Assembly: GCA_015063895.1 (NCBI GenBank)
Contig: SVTG01000001.1
Coordinates: 77,260-141,259, forward strand
Source: Oscillospiraceae bacterium
GTDB lineage: Bacteria; Bacillota; Clostridia; Oscillospirales; CAG-272
Direction: 5' to 3'
DNA: 64,000 bases
Of this stretch, positions 24,191 to 32,721 are shown one piece after another. The position numbers were made by a program, and so were the translations under genes. The first letter of the stretch is position 1. The number at the start of each line of letters is the position of its first letter. A model generated the notes under the pieces. That model was given only the letters and a program-made list of their open reading frames with translations. It did not search any database and was not told the DNA's origin.

Positions 24191-24219
24191 TTGCTTTTTC
24201 CCACATAATGTAGTATAAT
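24191..24219 (+). promoter_or_regulatory. Sigma-A promoter for the 24254-32588 operon
   Basis: TTGCTT (24191-24196) and TATAAT (24214-24219), spacer 17 bases, ahead of an RBS AAAGGGG. It is divergent from and adjacent to the minus-strand promoter at 24132-24160. Confidence 0.8.
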
Positions 24220-24253
24220 AACTTTTAAGTATAAATTTAAAGGGGATTTTTGC

Positions 24254-25399
24254 ATGAAAAAGAACAATCTCAAAATCGGTATCATCGGCTTCGGTGCTAT
24301 GGGCAAAACGCACGCGTACGCTGTGCAGAATCTTCCCTTTTTCTTTGGCAACCTTCCCTTTCGCGCTACGGTCGAGGGCGTGGTCACGCGCAGCCTTGAA
24401 AAATCTCAAGCGATCTGTGATACCTACGGTATTCCACTGGCCCTGACAAACGAGGACGATCTTATAAATAACCCCGAAATCGATGCCATCGATATCTGCA
24501 CGCCGAATATTCTGCATTATGAGACTGCGAAAAAGGCCCTGCTGGCGGGCAAGCACGTTTATTGTGAAAAGCCGCTGTGTGACACCTATGAAAAAGCAGG
24601 AGAGCTGGCACAGCTCGCCAAAAGTCGCTGCCTTGTCAATATGACTGTTTTTAACAATCGCCACCTGACGGCTGTGATCCGCGCAAAGCAGCTCATTGAC
24701 GAAGGGCGCCTTGGCCGCATTTTACATTTTGATATGCAGTACCTGCATAATTCCTGCATCGATCCCGACCGTACGGTAGGCTGGAAGCAAAACAGCGACG
24801 TTTGCGGCGAGGGCGGCGTGCTGTTTGACCTCGGCTCGCACGTGCTTGACCTTGCAGTCTTTTTGTGCGGTAAGGTAAAAACCATCAGCGCCAAGTCCCA
24901 GATCGCCTACCCCACGCACAAAACAAGCTCGGGTGACGATTGGCAGACAAACGCCCCCGAGGCATTTTATATGATGACTACCACCACAGAGGGTGCCACG
25001 GGCATGATCACCGCCAGCAAGCTGACCTCAGGCGCTTGTGACGATCTGCGTTTTGCCATTTACGGTGAGCGCGGCTCTGTGCGCTTCTCGTTGATGCAGC
25101 CGAATTTTCTTGAGTTTTACGATGCAACCGTCTCCGATAAGCCACAGGGCGGCACGCGCGGCTACACGCAGATCGAATGCGTCGGCAGAGCCCCTGCCCC
25201 GGGCGGTGTATTCCCCGCCCCCAAGGCACCCGTTGGCTGGCTCACGGGGCACGTGATGAGTATGGGGCGTTTTTTGGAGGCCGTTTATCACGGCACCGAG
25301 GCAGACCCCGATTTTGAAAGCGCCGCCTACGTACAATATCTGATGGACGTTGCACTGCGCGCAGACAAGCAAGGGCGTAGCCTGGAGGTCACACTATGA
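24254..25399 (+). CDS. Gfo/Idh/MocA-family NAD(P)-dependent oxidoreductase
   Basis: A 381-residue sugar- or inositol-type dehydrogenase. The Rossmann fingerprint IGIIGFGAMGKTHA is at the N-terminus, the catalytic EKPLCDT (Lys) at about residue 112, and the DLGSHVLDLAVFL segment carries the conserved Asp and His of the substrate site. The C-terminal alpha/beta domain is complete. The substrate cannot be told from sequence. It is first in an eight-gene operon and overlaps coaE by ATGA; the pairing with coaE is not a known functional link. Confidence 0.9.
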   Translation: MKKNNLKIGIIGFGAMGKTHAYAVQNLPFFFGNLPFRATVEGVVTRSLEKSQAICDTYGIPLALTNEDDLINNPEIDAIDICTPNILHYETAKKALLAGKHVYCEKPLCDTYEKAGELAQLAKSRCLVNMTVFNNRHLTAVIRAKQLIDEGRLGRILHFDMQYLHNSCIDPDRTVGWKQNSDVCGEGGVLFDLGSHVLDLAVFLCGKVKTISAKSQIAYPTHKTSSGDDWQTNAPEAFYMMTTTTEGATGMITASKLTSGACDDLRFAIYGERGSVRFSLMQPNFLEFYDATVSDKPQGGTRGYTQIECVGRAPAPGGVFPAPKAPVGWLTGHVMSMGRFLEAVYHGTEADPDFESAAYVQYLMDVALRADKQGRSLEVTL

Positions 25400-26007
25400 A
25401 GGTGATCGGTCTCACGGGCCCCAGCGGCGCGGGTAAGACCCTTGCCGCAGAGATCTTTGCAGCCTTTGGCGTGCCGACCATTGATGCCGATGCCGTTTAT
25501 CACGACATTTTAGCGCGCGGTGATGATTGCACCAAGGAGTTGGCTGCTGCCTTCGGGCGCGAGATCTTAGACAAAAACGGTCTTGTTTCGCGCAGAGCCC
25601 TCGCCAATACGGTATTTGGTAAGCCCGACACCCCCACACTTTTGCATACTTTAAATACGATCACCCATAAATATGTTATGAGCGATATCAAAAAAATGCT
25701 ATCGTCCATGGCAGCCGCGGGAATTTCTGCCGTGCTGCTTGACGCACCGCTTTTATTTGAAGCCAACGCTCAAACGCTTTGTGACGTCGTAATAGCGCTG
25801 CTCGCCCCCTACAGCCAACGCCTCTCGCGTATCATAGAACGCGACGGTATCGATGAGGCGGCAGCCGCCAAACGCCTTGCCGCCGGAAAAGACGATGCCT
25901 TTTACCGTTCGCGATGCGGATATATTCTTGAAAACGACGGCAACAAGGCAGCTCTGACTGATAAGATCAAAAAGCTGTTGATGGAAACGGGAGTGGTTGT
26001 TGTTTGA
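25396..26007 (+). CDS. coaE: Dephospho-CoA kinase CoaE
   Basis: A 203-residue P-loop kinase catalysing the last step of coenzyme A synthesis, phosphorylation of the ribose 3'-hydroxyl. The N-terminus IGLTGPSGAGKT holds the P-loop, IDADAVYHD the substrate-binding Asp, LDAPLLFEAN the conserved Asp-x-Pro-Leu-Leu-Phe-Glu, and R-x-x-R-I-I-E-R-D the lid. Length is typical. The start is coupled to the preceding gene by ATGA and the stop to the transglycosylase by TTGA. Confidence 0.95.
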   Translation: MKVIGLTGPSGAGKTLAAEIFAAFGVPTIDADAVYHDILARGDDCTKELAAAFGREILDKNGLVSRRALANTVFGKPDTPTLLHTLNTITHKYVMSDIKKMLSSMAAAGISAVLLDAPLLFEANAQTLCDVVIALLAPYSQRLSRIIERDGIDEAAAAKRLAAGKDDAFYRSRCGYILENDGNKAALTDKIKKLLMETGVVVV

Positions 26008-26585
26008 AGTCGGCGTTACCGAAAAGGTGGCTCTCTGCCACGCTGTGTCTTTTTCTCATTGTCTGTTTACTTGTATCGGTCGTCTGCCTTGACGAGGGCT
26101 CGCGCGCAGGACGTGAGCGCTTGTATTACGACAGTGTCCTCACCGCAGCCGATGCCTTTGATCTGTCGCCCGCGCTCATTTTAGCCGTTATTCGCACCGA
26201 AAGCGACTTTTACAAAAACGCCAGATCGGCAGCAGGGGCCGTGGGGCTGATGCAGCTGATGCCCGATACCTTTTCTTACCTGCGCGACACCTTTTTTGAG
26301 GAATCGCTCTCAAGCGACGCCATCTGGCAGCCAACCGTCAATATCCGCTACGGGGCATTTTATCTTTCGTATTTGTTGAAGAAATTTGAAAGCCTTGACG
26401 TAGCGCTTGCCGCTTACAATGCGGGCGAGGGGCGCGTGGCACTCTGGCTTGAGGATCGCTCGCTTTCCCCCGACGGACGCACCCTTCTCAGGATCCCCTA
26501 TGCAGAAACCGAAAACTACGTTTCACAAACAAAAAAATATTACCGCCATTATCTGAAAAAATTTCACTTGAAGGAGCATATATGA
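26004..26585 (+). CDS. Membrane-anchored lytic transglycosylase (Slt/GH23 domain)
   Basis: A 193-residue protein with one N-terminal membrane segment (LSATLCLFLIVCLLVSVV) and a GH23 domain: the catalytic glutamate in RTESDFYKNARS, GAVGLMQLMPDT and AAYNAGEGRV are diagnostic. It cleaves the MurNAc-GlcNAc bond of peptidoglycan, outside the membrane, leaving 1,6-anhydro ends. Start TTG 26004 overlaps the coaE stop. In clostridia the coaE-slt pairing is common. A spore-specific role is possible but not shown. Confidence 0.92.
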   Translation: MKSALPKRWLSATLCLFLIVCLLVSVVCLDEGSRAGRERLYYDSVLTAADAFDLSPALILAVIRTESDFYKNARSAAGAVGLMQLMPDTFSYLRDTFFEESLSSDAIWQPTVNIRYGAFYLSYLLKKFESLDVALAAYNAGEGRVALWLEDRSLSPDGRTLLRIPYAETENYVSQTKKYYRHYLKKFHLKEHI

Positions 26586-27970
26586 ACAAGCAAGAGCTTT
26601 CAAAAAAACTGCTTTACACCAAAAAAAGCGTTTATGAAAAAACCGATGCAAAAAGAATTGAGGCTGCGTTTGATTATGCCAAAGGGTACGCCGCCTATCT
26701 TGACGCCGCCAAGACCGAGCGTGAGGCCGTTGCCGTATCGATTGAAATGGCACAGGCTAAGGGCTTCAAGCCTTATACCATAGGGCAGCCCCTGCAGGCA
26801 GGCGATAAATACTACTATAACAACCGCAACAAGAATTTGTTTTTGTTCGTCATCGGCACTGAGCCGATCGAACACGGTATCCGCATCAACGCCGCGCACA
26901 TTGATTCACCGCGCCTTGACCTCAAGCCCTGCCCCGTGTATGAGGATGGCGGCATGAGCTTTTTCAAAACGCATTATTACGGCGGTATCCGCAAATATCA
27001 ATGGGTGGCAACTCCGCTTTCTTTGCACGGTGTGATCGTGCGAAACGATGGCACCCCTGTCACGGTCAACATCGGTGAGGACGACAACGACCCCGTATTT
27101 TATATCAACGATCTTCTCCCCCACCTCGGGCACGAAACAGATAAAAAGCCGCTCGGCGAGGCGTTTCCCGGCGAAAAGCTGAATATTCTCATCGGCTCCC
27201 GTCCCTATGACGGTGAGGCGGGGAGCGAGAGCATCAAGCTCAATACCCTCGCACTCCTTTACGACAAGTACGGCATCACCGAGGAGGATTTTCTTACTGC
27301 CGAGCTTGAGCTGGTTCCCGCCTTCAAGACGCGCGATATCGGCTTTGACCGTGCTCTCATTGGTGCATACGGTCATGATGACCGCGTTTGCGCATACCCT
27401 GCCCTTACGGCGATCCTGGCAGAAAATGCCCCCAGATCCACACTGATGTGCGTGCTGGCAGATAAGGAGGAAACGGGTAGCGAGGGCAATACGGGCATGA
27501 AATCCTTACTCCTACTTGACCTGATCAACGAGATCTCCCTTGCTCTTGGCGGCAATCCTGCTACCGTGCGCAACAACTCGAAATGTCTTTCAGCCGACGT
27601 TTCCTGCGCCTATGACCCCAATTTTGCCGATGCGTTTGAAAAACGCAACACCCCCATGCTCTCCTGCGGCGTTGTGCTGACGAAATATACGGGCGCACGC
27701 GGAAAATCCTCTACCAACGATGCACGTGCCGAATACGTAGGCTGGCTGCGCGGTGTGATGGACCGTGCTGGCGTCGTTTGGCAAACGGGCGAGCTTGGTA
27801 AGGTTGACGGCGGTGGCGGCGGTACTGTTGCCAAATATATTGCCAATCATAATATTGAAACCGTTGACCTCGGTGTGCCCGTCATTTCCATGCACGCCCC
27901 CTACGAGGTTGTTTCCAAGGTTGACGTATACGAGGCTTACCTCGCATTCTCTGCCTTTTCCCGTGCCTGA
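26582..27970 (+). CDS. apeB: M18-family metalloaminopeptidase
   Basis: A 462-residue cytoplasmic aminopeptidase of the aspartyl-aminopeptidase family, forming dodecameric tetrahedra in known members and removing N-terminal residues with two metal ions. Ligand regions are AAHIDSPRLDLK (His), YGHDDRVCAYP (Asp), DKEETGSEGNTG (Glu pair), SCAYDPNFAD (Asp) and the final VPVISMHAPYEV (His). Length agrees with the bacterial members. ATG 26582 overlaps the previous stop as ATGA; its own stop overlaps prfA's ATG by one base (TGATG). Confidence 0.92.
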   Translation: MNKQELSKKLLYTKKSVYEKTDAKRIEAAFDYAKGYAAYLDAAKTEREAVAVSIEMAQAKGFKPYTIGQPLQAGDKYYYNNRNKNLFLFVIGTEPIEHGIRINAAHIDSPRLDLKPCPVYEDGGMSFFKTHYYGGIRKYQWVATPLSLHGVIVRNDGTPVTVNIGEDDNDPVFYINDLLPHLGHETDKKPLGEAFPGEKLNILIGSRPYDGEAGSESIKLNTLALLYDKYGITEEDFLTAELELVPAFKTRDIGFDRALIGAYGHDDRVCAYPALTAILAENAPRSTLMCVLADKEETGSEGNTGMKSLLLLDLINEISLALGGNPATVRNNSKCLSADVSCAYDPNFADAFEKRNTPMLSCGVVLTKYTGARGKSSTNDARAEYVGWLRGVMDRAGVVWQTGELGKVDGGGGGTVAKYIANHNIETVDLGVPVISMHAPYEVVSKVDVYEAYLAFSAFSRA

Positions 27971-29037
27971 TGTTAGATAAGCTTGAAGCAGCCATCGCGC
28001 GCTTTCAGGAGCTCTCCCGTCGCTTGGAGGACCCGGGCGTCGCGGCCGATGCCGCCACGTATACGGCGCTGGCTAAGGAATATCGGCGCCTCGCACCCTT
28101 GGCCACCACCGCGGCGGAATATACCGCCGCGCAGCAAGCAGCCGCTGAGGCATCGCTGCTGCTGCAGGAAAGCGACGACAGCGAATTAAGGGAGCTGGCT
28201 GCGGCCGAACTCAGCGAAGCGCATGAGCAAATGGCCCTACTGGAGGAAAAGCTGAAGGTATTTTTACTGCCCCGCGATCCGCACGACGACCGCAATGTGA
28301 TCGTTGAAATACGCGCCGGGGCGGGCGGTGAGGAGGCGGCACTTTTTGCGGCAGTTCTTTACCGTATGTATACCATGTATGCCGAATCGGTCGGCTTTAA
28401 GACCTCGCGTGTGAGTGAAAACGAAACAGAGCTTGGCGGCTTTCGCGAGATCGTATTCATGGTAGAGGGCGACGGCGCCTATTCGCGCTTTAAATTTGAA
28501 TCGGGCGTGCACCGTGTACAGCGCGTGCCCGTGACCGAATCGCAGGGTCGCATCCAGACCTCCACCGTAACCGTGGCCGTCCTGCCCGAGGCTGAGGAGG
28601 TCGACGTTGAGATCAACCCTGCCGATATCGTAATGGAATCCTGCAAAAGCAGCGGTGCGGGCGGTCAGCATATCAATAAGACCGAATCTGCCGTGCGCCT
28701 GACCCACAAGCCAACGGGTATCGTGGTAGAATGTCAGGAGGAGCGCAGTCAGTTCAAAAACCGCGATAAAGCAATGAAAATGCTGCGTGCCAAGCTCCTT
28801 GATATCAAGCGCACCGCGCAAGAAAAGGAGATCGCAGGCGAGCGCCGCGCACAGGTAGGCACAGGCGACCGCAGCGAGCGGATCCGTACCTACAATTACC
28901 CACAGGGGCGCCTGACCGATCACCGTATCGGTCTTACGCTCTACTCTCTTGATAAAATACTCAACGGCAACGTCGGTGACGTGATCGATGCGCTCATCAC
29001 CGCTGACACCGCCCTGAAGTTGGGGCGCGAGCCGTAA
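27970..29037 (+). CDS. prfA: Peptide chain release factor 1
   Basis: A 355-residue factor that reads UAA and UAG and triggers hydrolysis of peptidyl-tRNA. The peptide anticodon is in VPVTESQGR (P-V-T, RF1 type), and the catalytic loop is GAGGQHINKTESAV with the GGQ glutamine that PrmC methylates. The N-terminal helical domain is alanine rich. prmC usually follows prfA in clostridia but here sua5 follows directly, so the methylase must be elsewhere. Confidence 0.97.
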   Translation: MLDKLEAAIARFQELSRRLEDPGVAADAATYTALAKEYRRLAPLATTAAEYTAAQQAAAEASLLLQESDDSELRELAAAELSEAHEQMALLEEKLKVFLLPRDPHDDRNVIVEIRAGAGGEEAALFAAVLYRMYTMYAESVGFKTSRVSENETELGGFREIVFMVEGDGAYSRFKFESGVHRVQRVPVTESQGRIQTSTVTVAVLPEAEEVDVEINPADIVMESCKSSGAGGQHINKTESAVRLTHKPTGIVVECQEERSQFKNRDKAMKMLRAKLLDIKRTAQEKEIAGERRAQVGTGDRSERIRTYNYPQGRLTDHRIGLTLYSLDKILNGNVGDVIDALITADTALKLGREP

Positions 29038-29051
29038 AAAGGAGTTTTCAT

Positions 29052-30101
29052 TTGAAAACCGAGCAAATTTTGATCACAAATATCGCACAGCAAGAGCCTG
29101 ATATCGCGCGTGCCGCCGAAAAGATCAGGGCGGGCGAGCTGGTGGTGTTTCCCACCGAGACCGTATACGGCCTCGGGGCTGACGCCACAAACGAGGCGGC
29201 TGTGCGCAGCATCTACGTGGCAAAAGGGCGCCCGTCGGACAACCCCTTGATCATACATATTGCCACCCCCGAGGATGCCGAGCGCTATGCGCTGACAAAC
29301 AAAACCTATTATAAGCTTGCCGAAAAATTTATGCCGGGGCCCTTGACGGTCATTTTGCCAAGGCGCAAGAGCGTTTGCGCGGCTGTCACCGGCGGTCTTG
29401 ACACCGTTGCGGTGCGCTGCCCCTCTCACCCCGTAGCAAGAGCGCTGATCGAAAGGGCGGGTGTTGGCATTGCCGCCCCCTCCGCCAATTTATCGGGCCG
29501 CCCCTCTCCCACCACCGCCGCACACGCCAAGGAGGACCTTGACGGGCGCGTTTCGATGATCCTTGACGGAGGCGAGGCTGAGGTGGGGCTTGAATCCACC
29601 ATCGTGGCGCTTGACGGCGACGTCGGCACGCTTTTGCGCCCCGGCGCCATTACCTACGATGCCCTTTGCTGTGTTTGCCGCGAGGTCAAGGTGGCACCTG
29701 CTGTGCTCCGTCGCCTTGCCGAAAACGAGCGTCCGCTCTCCCCCGGCATGAAATACCGCCACTATGCGCCGCGCGCACCGCTCACGCTTCTGGAGGGCGA
29801 GAAAAATGCCGTGCTCGCGTATCTGAAAACACTTTCTGTCGACAGCAGCATCGGTATTCTTTGTTACGACGAGGAGATCCCCCATTTACAGGGCAAGGCA
29901 CATTTGTTTGGTATCGGTGGCGAGCAGGATCTGCAAACGCAGGCACACCGCCTGTTTGCCGTACTGCGCGAGGTAGACGACCACCCCGAGATCACCGCCG
30001 TATACGCCCATTTACCGCCGCGCGAGGGGCTGGGGCTTGCCCTTTATAACCGCTCGATCCGTGCCGCGGCACATACTGTGAAAAAAATACAAGAAATATA
30101 A
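29052..30101 (+). CDS. ywlC: L-threonylcarbamoyladenylate synthase (Sua5 type)
   Basis: A 349-residue enzyme that makes threonylcarbamoyl-AMP from threonine, bicarbonate and ATP for tRNA t6A37 synthesis. The YrdC domain (residues about 1-210) shows FPTETVYGLGADA, KGRPSDNPLI, and PSANLSGRPSPTT. The linker SPGMKYRHYAPRAPL leads to the Sua5 domain (about 230-349), which distinguishes it from the shorter TsaC. The start is TTG 29052 behind AAAAAGGAG. A TsaD-like paralogue lies at 47997-48962. Confidence 0.94.
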   Translation: MKTEQILITNIAQQEPDIARAAEKIRAGELVVFPTETVYGLGADATNEAAVRSIYVAKGRPSDNPLIIHIATPEDAERYALTNKTYYKLAEKFMPGPLTVILPRRKSVCAAVTGGLDTVAVRCPSHPVARALIERAGVGIAAPSANLSGRPSPTTAAHAKEDLDGRVSMILDGGEAEVGLESTIVALDGDVGTLLRPGAITYDALCCVCREVKVAPAVLRRLAENERPLSPGMKYRHYAPRAPLTLLEGEKNAVLAYLKTLSVDSSIGILCYDEEIPHLQGKAHLFGIGGEQDLQTQAHRLFAVLREVDDHPEITAVYAHLPPREGLGLALYNRSIRAAAHTVKKIQEI

Positions 30102-30119
30102 AGAAAGGTAGGATAGGAG

Positions 30120-32375
30120 ATGGCCAAGAAAAAGTCCTCCCCCGTTACCGAACTCTCTGAAATCGTTCCTGCACCCGCAACGCCACAGCCCATTACCGAA
30201 ACCATTGAAAAAAACTACATGCCCTACGTTATGAGCGTGATCGTGTCGCGTGCCATTCCCGAGATTGACGGCTTGAAGCCCTCACACCGCAAGCTGCTTT
30301 ATACCATGTATAAAATGGGGCTTCTCACGGGTAACCGCACCAAGAGCGCCAATATCGTAGGACAAACGATGAAATTAAATCCACACGGCGACGCTGCCAT
30401 TTATGAAACCATGGTGCGCCTTACGCGCGGCAACGCGGCACTCCTGCACCCGCTGGTGGATTCCAAGGGTAGCTTCGGTAAGCATTATTCAAGCGATATG
30501 AAATATGCTGCCTCCCGTTATACCGAAGCTAAGCTTGATAGCTTCTGCCAAGAGCTTTTTGCGGGTATTGATAAGGACGCGGTTGATTTTGTTGACAACT
30601 ACGACAACACCATGAAGGAGCCCATGCTGCTGCCCACCACCTTCCCGAACGTGCTGGTTACTCCCAACGTCGGTATCGCAGTCGGCATGGCCTCCAATAT
30701 CTGCTCGTTTAATTTGGCCGAGGTCTGTGACGGTGCGATCGCGCTTCTGAAAAACCCGAAAACGACCACAGACAAGATCCTTGACCTCATCAAGGCTCCC
30801 GATTTTTCGGGCGGCGGTCTTATCGTGTACGACCGCGAGCAAATGCGTCGCATTTACGAAACAGGACAAGGGTCCTTCCGTATTCGCTCGCGTTACAGCT
30901 ACGATAAGGCGGCAGGGTGCATTGATATTTTACAGATCCCCTACTCTACCTCGATCGAGGCGATCCTTGACAGCATCGCCACACTCGTAAAGGAGGGCAA
31001 GCTAAAGGAGATCACCGATTTCAGAGATGAGATCGATCTCAACGGCTTCAAGCTGACCCTTGACCTGAAAAAAGGCACCGATCCCGACAAGCTGATGGCG
31101 CGCCTTTTCAAGATCACGCCCCTTGAGGATAGCTTTAAGTGCAACTTTAACGTGCTGATCGACTCCTCCCCCCGTCAGCTTGGCGTGGTGGATATTTTAA
31201 GGGAATGGATCAAATTCCGCACCGCGTGCGTGCGCCGTGAGCTTTGCTTTGATCTGAAGAAAAAGCAGGATCGCTTGCATCTGGTCACGGGCCTTGGCAA
31301 AATTTTGTTGGATATCGATAAGGCTGTGCGCATTATCCGCCAGACCGAAAGCGATGATCTGGTCGTGCCCGAGCTGATGCGCGGCTTTGGCATTGACGAG
31401 GTGCAGGCCGAGTATATCGCCAATATCAAGCTGCGTAACCTCAACAAAAAATACATTGTGAACTGTATTCAGGAGATGGAGAGCCTGAAGGCCGCCATTG
31501 CTGAAATTGAGGAGATCTTGGGTGACGAGCTGAAGCTTCGTGCCAAAATCGCCGCCCAACTGACGGAGATCAAGAAAAAATACGGTCAGCCGCGTCGCTC
31601 GCAGCTGATCTATGCCGCCGATATTCCCGAGGAGCCTGACGAGGAGCCCGTTGAAAACTATCCCGTAAGGCTGGTGCTCACCAAAGAGGGCTATTTTAAA
31701 AAGATCACCTTCCAGTCGCTGCGCGGCAATGATGAGCAAAAGCTCAAGGAGGGTGACGATATCGCGCAGATCTTTGATGCCGAAAACAAAGACAACCTGC
31801 TGATCTTCACCGACCAGGCACAGGTCTATCGCGTGGCGGTAGACGATTTTGAGACCACCAAGGCCTCGGCTATGGGTGATTTCTTAAACGCCAAGCTCGC
31901 CATGGATAAAGATGAGCGCCCGATCTTTATGCGCGTGCAAAACACCTATCCCGAGGGAGAAAATATGGTGTTTATCTTTGAAAACGGTAAGGGTGTACGC
32001 GTGCCGATCACCGCTTACGTGGCAAAGGGTAACCGCCGCAAGCTGACGGGTGCCTTTTCCAAAAATTCTCCCATTGTGGCCGCCTTCTACGAGGTGGAGA
32101 AGGATCCGTTTGAGCTCCTGCTCCTCTCCGATGCCGACCGCGCCATTGTCATTAAGAGCTCGCTGATTCCCATTATGACAACGCGCTCCTCGGGCGGCGT
32201 TACGCTGATGAGCCTGGGCAAAAAGGAAAAGCGTATCGTCGAGGCCACACAAAGCTTTACCGACCGTTTTGGCGACGGTAAGGGCTATCGCAAGTATAAA
32301 ATTCCCGCTGCGGGTGTTTTGTTAAACGAAAAAAACATTGATGCCATGCAGATCAGCATGGACGACACTTTATAA
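30120..32375 (+). CDS. GyrA/ParC-like type II topoisomerase A subunit
   Basis: A 751-residue DNA breakage-reunion subunit. The N-terminal winged-helix/tower region contains YVMSVIVSRAIPEIDGLKPS and the catalytic tyrosine Tyr134 in AASRYTEAKL. In the quinolone pocket, the positions matching E. coli GyrA Ser83 and Asp87 are Ala92 and Glu96 (NPHGDAAIYET). The C-terminal pinwheel is present but I see no GyrA-box (QRRGG), so it is more ParC-like. No B subunit is adjacent; it follows sua5 by 18 bases and is followed by a small membrane protein, so the partner gene must be elsewhere. Confidence 0.88.
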   Translation: MAKKKSSPVTELSEIVPAPATPQPITETIEKNYMPYVMSVIVSRAIPEIDGLKPSHRKLLYTMYKMGLLTGNRTKSANIVGQTMKLNPHGDAAIYETMVRLTRGNAALLHPLVDSKGSFGKHYSSDMKYAASRYTEAKLDSFCQELFAGIDKDAVDFVDNYDNTMKEPMLLPTTFPNVLVTPNVGIAVGMASNICSFNLAEVCDGAIALLKNPKTTTDKILDLIKAPDFSGGGLIVYDREQMRRIYETGQGSFRIRSRYSYDKAAGCIDILQIPYSTSIEAILDSIATLVKEGKLKEITDFRDEIDLNGFKLTLDLKKGTDPDKLMARLFKITPLEDSFKCNFNVLIDSSPRQLGVVDILREWIKFRTACVRRELCFDLKKKQDRLHLVTGLGKILLDIDKAVRIIRQTESDDLVVPELMRGFGIDEVQAEYIANIKLRNLNKKYIVNCIQEMESLKAAIAEIEEILGDELKLRAKIAAQLTEIKKKYGQPRRSQLIYAADIPEEPDEEPVENYPVRLVLTKEGYFKKITFQSLRGNDEQKLKEGDDIAQIFDAENKDNLLIFTDQAQVYRVAVDDFETTKASAMGDFLNAKLAMDKDERPIFMRVQNTYPEGENMVFIFENGKGVRVPITAYVAKGNRRKLTGAFSKNSPIVAAFYEVEKDPFELLLLSDADRAIVIKSSLIPIMTTRSSGGVTLMSLGKKEKRIVEATQSFTDRFGDGKGYRKYKIPAAGVLLNEKNIDAMQISMDDTL

Positions 32376-32393
32376 TAAGGAAGGTAAAAAGTC

Positions 32394-32588
32394 ATGAACA
32401 AAAAGAAAAAGCTCACCGTACAGATCCTCGCCATCGTTTTGTCTGTTCTGATGGTCCTGAGTATTGCTTTCTACACCGTCTTTATGATCGTAGACAGCAT
32501 CAAGGCCAAGAAGGAAGCCGAGAAAAAGGAACAGGAAAAGACCGAAGCTGCCGAGCTGGTGCCTGCTACTGTATATTACGTGGCATGA
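32394..32588 (+). CDS. Small single-span membrane protein
   Basis: A 64-residue protein: a basic start (MNKKKKLTVQ), one hydrophobic helix (about 10-33, ILAIVLSVLMVLSIAFYTV), then a highly charged Lys/Glu segment (KAKKEAEKKEQEKTEA) that may form a short coiled coil, and a hydrophobic tail ending TVYYVA. RBS AAGGAAGG precedes ATG 32394. It is the last gene of the operon, 18 bases after the topoisomerase gene, and is followed by a terminator. I recognise no family. Confidence 0.72.
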   Translation: MNKKKKLTVQILAIVLSVLMVLSIAFYTVFMIVDSIKAKKEAEKKEQEKTEAAELVPATVYYVA

Positions 32589-32603
32589 TCCGCACCGTAT
32601 GGC

Positions 32604-32635
32604 AAAAAGTCGCCCTTGAAAAAGGGCGGCTTTTT
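32604..32635 (+). terminator. Intrinsic terminator of the 24254-32588 operon
   Basis: CGCCCTT / AAGGGCG with loop GAAA, extended outward by AAAAAG / CTTTTT across one G-U pair. Confidence 0.92.
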
Positions 32636-32647
32636 GTTTATTATATA

Positions 32648-32676
32648 TTGAATTTTGGCGTAAAGCGTGATATAAT
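32648..32676 (+). promoter_or_regulatory. Sigma-A promoter (extended -10) for the M81 operon
   Basis: TTGAAT (32648-32653), 17-base spacer, TATAAT (32671-32676) preceded by TGA, an extended -10. Transcription should begin near 32683. Confidence 0.85.
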
Positions 32677-32690
32677 TTTTTCAAGAAAAA

Positions 32691-32707
32691 CAGCCCCAAA
32701 GGGGCTG
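32691..32707 (+). other. Leader hairpin at the 5' end of the M81 mRNA
   Basis: CAGCCCC / GGGGCTG with loop AAA, starting about 8 bases after the predicted transcript start and ending 3 bases before GGAGG. Position suggests an mRNA-stabilising or translation-tuning 5' hairpin; there is no T-run, so it is not a terminator. Confidence 0.55.
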
Positions 32708-32721
32708 CATGGAGGTTTATG

